A stretch of DNA of 64,000 nucleotides from Mucilaginibacter myungsuensis (GTDB taxonomy: Bacteria; Bacteroidota; Bacteroidia; Sphingobacteriales; Sphingobacteriaceae). The notes under the pieces are model-generated. The model searched no databases. It had not been told where the DNA came from and was given only the letters and a program-made list of their open reading frames with translations. The DNA lies in contig NZ_JADFFL010000005.1 of the NCBI RefSeq assembly GCF_015222005.1, positions 248,001 to 312,000 of the forward strand, written 5' to 3'. The position numbers were made by a program, and so were the translations under genes. Of this stretch, positions 60,230 through 64,000 are shown in pieces (positions within the stretch are counted from its first letter, which is position 1; each line of letters starts with the position of its first letter).

Positions 60230-60535
60230 TTAGAATTGAACTGACAACTGTAAACGTCCGCCAAGACCATTCTCAATAATATTTTGGAGTACTGAGATCT
60301 TGACATTTTCGGCCTCCATTTCGGCCTTATTAACGACGGCTTTAGCAATACCGCACTTCTTTGCCAATTGTTCTTGTGTTAGTCCCTGCGCTTCTCTTGC
60401 CTGGGCGATGCTGACGCCGACCATGAATAGTTCAAATCCTCTGTCATGATCCTTACGCTCGGGCGATCCCATTGGACCGATATATTGATCACGTATTTCT
60501 TCGAACGTGTTGATATTTTGCTCTCGTGTTCCCAT
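60230..60535 (-). CDS. Xre-family antitoxin-like regulator
   Basis: This 101-residue protein has an HTH (ARE)AQGLTQEQLAKKCGIAKAVVNKAE and a tail SVLQNIIENGLGGRLQLSVQF, typical of antitoxins that pair with RelE-like toxins. The recognition helix is unusual (AVVNKAEMEAEN). No toxin gene is adjacent; the HigA gene is 11 bp upstream on the same strand. It may be an orphan or act with the HigBA pair. Confidence 0.82.
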   Translation of the reverse strand: MGTREQNINTFEEIRDQYIGPMGSPERKDHDRGFELFMVGVSIAQAREAQGLTQEQLAKKCGIAKAVVNKAEMEAENVKISVLQNIIENGLGGRLQLSVQF

Positions 60536-60546
60536 TATTGTGGTTA

Positions 60547-61002
60547 TTAATGCTTGGCTGATTGTTGTGCTAATGGTTTATTGATAACTCCTGAATTTAA
60601 CTCAGGTTGGGCGCTTACAGTTTTTAGTTTATAAGGCCGGTTAAAAGCTTCCTGCCTGACTTTGAAATGAGTTGCCAGTTTCCGGATCACATCTTTTGAT
60701 AAGCCCTTTTTATAGTTCAGAATGTCAGAAACATAACCTTTACTTACTCCCAATAGTTCAACTAACTGTTGGGGCCTTAAATGATGTTCTGCCATAAATG
60801 ACCTTAACAAGGCGACGGGGTCGAGTTCTGTAAAAGTATTATGGGCTTCATCATAGGTCTCGATCAGCAAAGTAAGCAGGTCGATCTCATCCTGAACGGC
60901 CTCATCGATATTTGAGTCTAATAATTCCTCTAAACTTCTGCAATAGGTGTCGTATTGATCCCTTGATCTGATGATCGTGTATTTCAATTTGGTCGCTTCC
61001 AT
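60547..61002 (-). CDS. higA: HigA-type antitoxin
   Basis: This 151-residue protein has an N-terminal helical part (YDTYCRSLEELLDSNIDEAV) and a HTH (RPQQLVELLGVSKGYVSDILNYKKG), as in large HigA antitoxins. It starts at ATG 61002, 1 bp after the stop of the damaged HigB gene. Antitoxins of this kind neutralise HigB and repress the operon. The HTH is intact. Confidence 0.85.
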   Translation of the reverse strand: MEATKLKYTIIRSRDQYDTYCRSLEELLDSNIDEAVQDEIDLLTLLIETYDEAHNTFTELDPVALLRSFMAEHHLRPQQLVELLGVSKGYVSDILNYKKGLSKDVIRKLATHFKVRQEAFNRPYKLKTVSAQPELNSGVINKPLAQQSAKH

Positions 61003-61003
61003 A

Positions 61004-61335
61004 TCAATATAAATTAATGGTGTACTGTAATCCTTTTTTGCAGATCTTATCATAATCTGCATGGGTGCCGATCCAACAAACAAATAAATGAACGTGCACC
61101 GCTCCAAAAACATATTTGCAGATCATCCTGTAATTATTGCCGCCTATATCGAATATCACCCGATCGCTGCTTTTTCCTAAAAGATCAGCAGCGCTGAATG
61201 TTTGTTTGATATGATGCGGTTGATCCCAATCAGCAAATTTTAGCTTCTCCGTCCAATCTCAAGCGGCATCCTGCTTCCTGGATATTGGAGTGCGAAATCA
61301 AGTAACGTTTGTTTTTCAATGAGATGAATTTTCAT
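61004..61335 (-). pseudogene. higB: HigB-type toxin gene with frameshift
   Basis: The first part reads MKIHLIEKQTLLDFALQYPG then PLEIG, and the second, in another frame, WTEKLKFADWDQPHHIKQTF, then SAADLLGKSSDRVIFDIGGN, with NYRMICKYVFGAVHVHLFVC and WIGTHADYDKICK. These follow HigB toxins over the whole length. The break is at about 61253-61256 and corresponds to one missing base (332 bases rather than 333). The toxin is thus inactive unless the shift is a sequencing error or is bypassed. Confidence 0.85.
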
Positions 61336-61399
61336 CTTTAAGCAAATTTAAATAAAAGTTCACAAAAAGAGAACTTTCTGATAATCGATTTAATTAAAG

Positions 61400-61423
61400 C
61401 GGTGCGATCATCCGATCGCACCG
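61400..61423 (-). terminator. Terminator after the ORF6N gene
   Basis: CGGTGCGAT and ATCGCACCG form a perfect 9-bp stem with a 6-base loop. On the minus strand it is followed by GCTTTAATTA, a moderate U-rich tail. Ten bp after the ORF6N stop codon. Confidence 0.75.
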
Positions 61424-61433
61424 TTGAAAGGCC

Positions 61434-61799
61434 TTAGATGATATTTTTATAAGAAAAAAGTTGTTCGATTATGAGCACGCTGACCTGAGCTGCCCGAGGG
61501 CCTTTCAGGACACTGGAAAGCATAAATAACCCGCCGTTTGTAAATGCCAATGGAGGTAGCTTTTTTACTGCGGAAAGTCCAGGCGATATTTCATCAGCAA
61601 CTTGCTTCCATTCTTCCTGAGTAAGCCAAAACATGAAGTCGGCTGGAAATCGTTGTGAATGCCTGGTAACTGTTTTATGCAGCACGGCTATGTTTACTTC
61701 ATATAAAGCGGCTGCATCAAAGTCAAGCACTACCGCCTGACCACGCACCTTGAATACTTTTCCGGTCAATAATTCTATTAATTTATCTGGTGTTGCCAT
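61434..61799 (-). CDS. ORF6N-domain protein
   Basis: This 121-residue protein contains the ORF6N domain: VFKVRGQAVVLDFDAAALYE, then RHSQRFPADFMFWLTQEEW and PPLAFTNGGLFMLSSVLKG. Such DNA-binding domains occur in phage and mobile-element regulators. It stops soon after the domain (family proteins often have a C-terminal part of similar length), so it may be a short form. It is the gene just downstream of RhuM-Fic. Confidence 0.88.
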   Translation of the reverse strand: MATPDKLIELLTGKVFKVRGQAVVLDFDAAALYEVNIAVLHKTVTRHSQRFPADFMFWLTQEEWKQVADEISPGLSAVKKLPPLAFTNGGLFMLSSVLKGPRAAQVSVLIIEQLFSYKNII

Positions 61800-61879
61800 G
61801 ATTTTAATTTTGATGATTGATTTAAAAATGTGTCTGGGTAGCAGGATTTGCTTTCCAGGAACTGTTGGTTCTGCTTCCG

Positions 61880-62863
61880 TTAATTATTAGCGTTGATCAG
61901 GTTTACTACGACCTTCACCATGATATCCTTTTCCTCCGGTTTACTTTCCGCGATCATCAATGTGAGGGCCACCAATGCATTATTTTCTATACGCTTCGAT
62001 CCATCAGGACGATAGAGGTGATAGTTCTTTTCAAGGAACCATACAAACAGATAAGCGGCTATGCGCTTGTTCCCATCTGAAAAGGAATGATTTTTTACAA
62101 CGAAATATAAGAGGTTAGCCGCTTTTTCCTCTATTGTCGGATAGAACTCTACTCCACTGAATGATTGATATATGGTACCTATCGAACCTTTGAACGAATC
62201 GTCTTTTTCATTAGCAAATAAACTACTGGCACCAAAAACGATTTTGAGATCGTTGATAGCCTGCATAGCTTCTTCATAGGTTGCAACAAAAAGCTGATGG
62301 TCATCAGTACCTTTGAGCACAAGCTCCTGATGGTCATATTTGTCAAGTATTTCGAGCGCGTAGCTATAATCTGTCACTACTTTTAATAGGCCCTTAGCTT
62401 CGTCAGATGTCAATTCTTTATTTTTAAGAACATTGCCCAACAGATTTACGGCTTGCTTTAACGAATTGAATTGCTCTGACTGCTCTTTTAATTTTCGCTC
62501 GTTTAGGGTATATCCTTTGATCAGATAATCTTTTAGAACCTGGTTAGCCCAAATGCGAAATTGGGTTCCTCTTTTGGAATTCACGCGGTAACCAACTGAG
62601 ATTACAGCATCGAGATTGAAGTAATCGACCAGATAAGTTTTCCCATCACTGGCAGTTGTTGCATTTTTTGCAACAACTGAATCCCTTATTAATTCGCCTT
62701 CCTTAAAAATATTACTGAGGTGCCTTGATATAACGGATTTATCTCTTTCAAAAAGATCGGCTAATTGGTGAAGAGATAACCATAAGGTGTCGTTTTGAAG
62801 TTTGACGTTTACAGTTAAACTACCGTCAACTGCTTGATATATGATAATTTGATCCTGATCCAT
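61880..62863 (-). CDS. RhuM-Fic fusion protein
   Basis: This 327-residue protein has an N-terminal RhuM-type domain (LSLHQLADLFERDKSVISRHL, then YFNLDAVISVGYRVNSKRGT) and a C-terminal Fic domain with the motif HSFSDGNKRIAAYLF (consensus HxFxDGNKR). Fic domains transfer AMP or other groups to proteins. It is common beside integrases and toxin genes of mobile elements. No separate inhibitory-helix motif was recognised. A 108-bp gap separates it from the integrase gene. Confidence 0.9.
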   Translation of the reverse strand: MDQDQIIIYQAVDGSLTVNVKLQNDTLWLSLHQLADLFERDKSVISRHLSNIFKEGELIRDSVVAKNATTASDGKTYLVDYFNLDAVISVGYRVNSKRGTQFRIWANQVLKDYLIKGYTLNERKLKEQSEQFNSLKQAVNLLGNVLKNKELTSDEAKGLLKVVTDYSYALEILDKYDHQELVLKGTDDHQLFVATYEEAMQAINDLKIVFGASSLFANEKDDSFKGSIGTIYQSFSGVEFYPTIEEKAANLLYFVVKNHSFSDGNKRIAAYLFVWFLEKNYHLYRPDGSKRIENNALVALTLMIAESKPEEKDIMVKVVVNLINANN

Positions 62864-62971
62864 GATGGTATTTTTATTGTTATAGATTTTTAATAGTTGG
62901 CGAGATCGCCTGCTACTATTTTAAAATTGGTCAAAAGACGATTTGCCCGATCGCATGACCGGTCAAAAGCT

Positions 62972-64000
62972 TTACTTGACTTTTTTTACAATATCTGAAG
63001 ATCTCTTACGGACCGGGCGCTGATTGAATTCAGGTTCCAGCTTTTCCCGAAGCATGCTCATATCATCACCGATCTTTTTAAGGAGTACCCTGGCGTAGAT
63101 CTGTGTGGTGGCGATCTTCGTGTGGCCCATCATCTTGCTTACCGTCTCGATCGGAACATTGTTGGAAAGGGTCACCGTGGTGGCAAAGGTGTGACGTGCG
63201 ACGCCAAATGTGAGCACCTTCTTTATCCCATTCATAAAGCCGATCTCTTTCAGGTAACTATTCACCTTTTGATTAGACAGATTGGGAAATAGTGTACCGG
63301 TTATCTCCGCACGGTCACCGTGACGGTAACGCTCCAAAATTTGCTGGGCGACGGGAAGGATAGGGATATTGGTCGGTTCGTTGCTTTTTTGACGGAATAA
63401 CTTGATCCAATTCGCTCCGTCTTCACCCGCCGTGATATTGTTCTCTTTCAAATTCATCAGATCCACATAGGATAGCCCGGTGTAGCAACTGAAAACGAAG
63501 AGATCACGGACGATGTTCAGCCGGTCGATCGCAAAATCTTTTACCTTGATGGAATCAAGTTCTTTCTGATTGAGGAAGGCTGTCTCTACTTTTTTGTATC
63601 TGAACTTATAGTTCTTGAAAGGGTCACGGGATATCCAGGTCAGCTTCAGTGCCAGGGTCGTCATCTTGCGTAGGCGGATCAGGTGTTTCATCACGCCGTT
63701 GTTATTCATTGGCCGTTGATGATCTTTGGGCTTATGGTTCCGCAAATAGGTCTCAAAATCAATGATGAACTTGTAGTCGATATCATTGATCCGGATATCC
63801 GACGTATTTCGCTTTTCTTTGAGGAATTTCTCCAGGTAGCGGCGCGTTACAGCATAGTGCTTAAGTGTACTCCAGGTGAGGGCGGCAGAGGCTGTCTCGT
63901 AATGGTAGTCCATCAATTTGCTGAGCGAATAGGTTTGCTCAGTTTCTTCACCCAGGAACATAGCCTTAAGTAGTTGTGGCGTAACTTCCTTACCGGCGAT
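62972..64000 (-). CDS. Tyrosine-type integrase (5' end beyond window)
   Basis: Frame is open to the window edge: 13 extra in-frame codons upstream of Met 63961 give IAGKEVTPQLLKA, so the gene starts beyond 64000. Visible are the SAM-like core-binding domain and a catalytic domain with TGLSYVDL (Ser where most recombinases have Arg, as in the CTnDOT integrase), Lys in RQKSNEP, RHTFAT, GHTK and the nucleophile in TQIYARV. It integrates the element at a target site not in the window. Confidence 0.92.
   Translation of the reverse strand: MAGKEVTPQLLKAMFLGEETEQTYSLSKLMDYHYETASAALTWSTLKHYAVTRRYLEKFLKEKRNTSDIRINDIDYKFIIDFETYLRNHKPKDHQRPMNNNGVMKHLIRLRKMTTLALKLTWISRDPFKNYKFRYKKVETAFLNQKELDSIKVKDFAIDRLNIVRDLFVFSCYTGLSYVDLMNLKENNITAGEDGANWIKLFRQKSNEPTNIPILPVAQQILERYRHGDRAEITGTLFPNLSNQKVNSYLKEIGFMNGIKKVLTFGVARHTFATTVTLSNNVPIETVSKMMGHTKIATTQIYARVLLKKIGDDMSMLREKLEPEFNQRPVRKRSSDIVKKVK

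Noticed and set aside
1..64000. tRNA, rRNA or CRISPR array
   Set aside because: No cloverleaf with a TTCGAANCC-type arm, no rRNA stretches and no regularly spaced identical repeats with spacers were seen; the TATAGAA array is too short and irregular for CRISPR.
63962..64000. Integrase start at 63961
   Set aside because: The frame stays open for 13 codons to the window edge with sequence typical of the N-terminal domain, so the Met is internal and the gene is cut.

Overview
This 64 kb window is chromosomal DNA from a member of the Bacteroidota. The Ku/LigD/KatE/DUF892 stress gene set, the AraC/SDR density and the mobilisation proteins suggest a Mucilaginibacter- or Pedobacter-like Sphingobacteriaceae; the genus is inference. 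Supporting signs are many TAnnTTTG -7 promoter boxes, weak Shine-Dalgarno sequences, a family-typical tyrosine recombinase in which the first catalytic Arg is replaced by Ser (TGLSY), and families mostly known from this phylum (DUF6496, DUF3606). No rRNA, tRNA or CRISPR array was seen.

Region 1 (1-12.5 kb) is a mosaic of short-chain dehydrogenases (SDRs) with their own regulators. Two SDR genes are divergent from HxlR repressor genes, with palindromic operators between them. Three SDR operons each carry a paralogous AraC gene. Upstream of all three lies the same promoter layout: two TTTyGGnTACA-like boxes 21 bp apart, then exactly 20 bp, then the -7 box. This shared architecture is the most original observation in the window. 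Small accessory proteins (DinB, SnoaL-like, DUF1330, DoxX-like, DUF2147, Crp) sit in the same operons.

Region 2 (12.6-15.3 kb) is a chromate module: a ChrB-domain protein fused to an AraC DNA-binding domain, a secreted protein and the ChrA transporter. Region 3 (15.4-46 kb) is a large stress-tolerance block. It holds an adh-SDR operon (one SDR has a Tat-like leader), two DUF892 ferritin-like proteins, a large catalase, Hsp20, a bacterial NHEJ system (Ku and a three-domain LigD), exonuclease III, a class II UvrA without a UvrB-binding domain, and small stress-type proteins (DUF6496, two DUF3606). It also has an operon with an FAD-Rieske oxidoreductase, a GH130 glycosidase/phosphorylase, a 741-residue protein of unknown function and a pyrophosphatase-like protein.

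Region 4 (46-50.8 kb) is a mobilisation and partition module: coupling protein, relaxase, MobC, a candidate oriT made of inverted repeats, a 92-residue protein, an array of TATAGAA/TTCTATA repeats and ParA. No mating-pair-formation genes are present. Region 5 (51-64 kb) has a multi-PAS histidine kinase and a response regulator, decayed CheB and Xre fragments, another AraC-SDR pair, an Old Yellow Enzyme homologue with an altered active site divergent from an HxlR gene, a HigBA-type toxin-antitoxin locus with a frameshifted toxin, ORF6N and RhuM-Fic proteins, and the 3' part of a tyrosine integrase that runs off the right edge. The integrase and the mobilisation genes suggest that at least the right part, and possibly the whole stress cargo, belongs to an integrative mobilisable or conjugative element; the left boundary is not visible.
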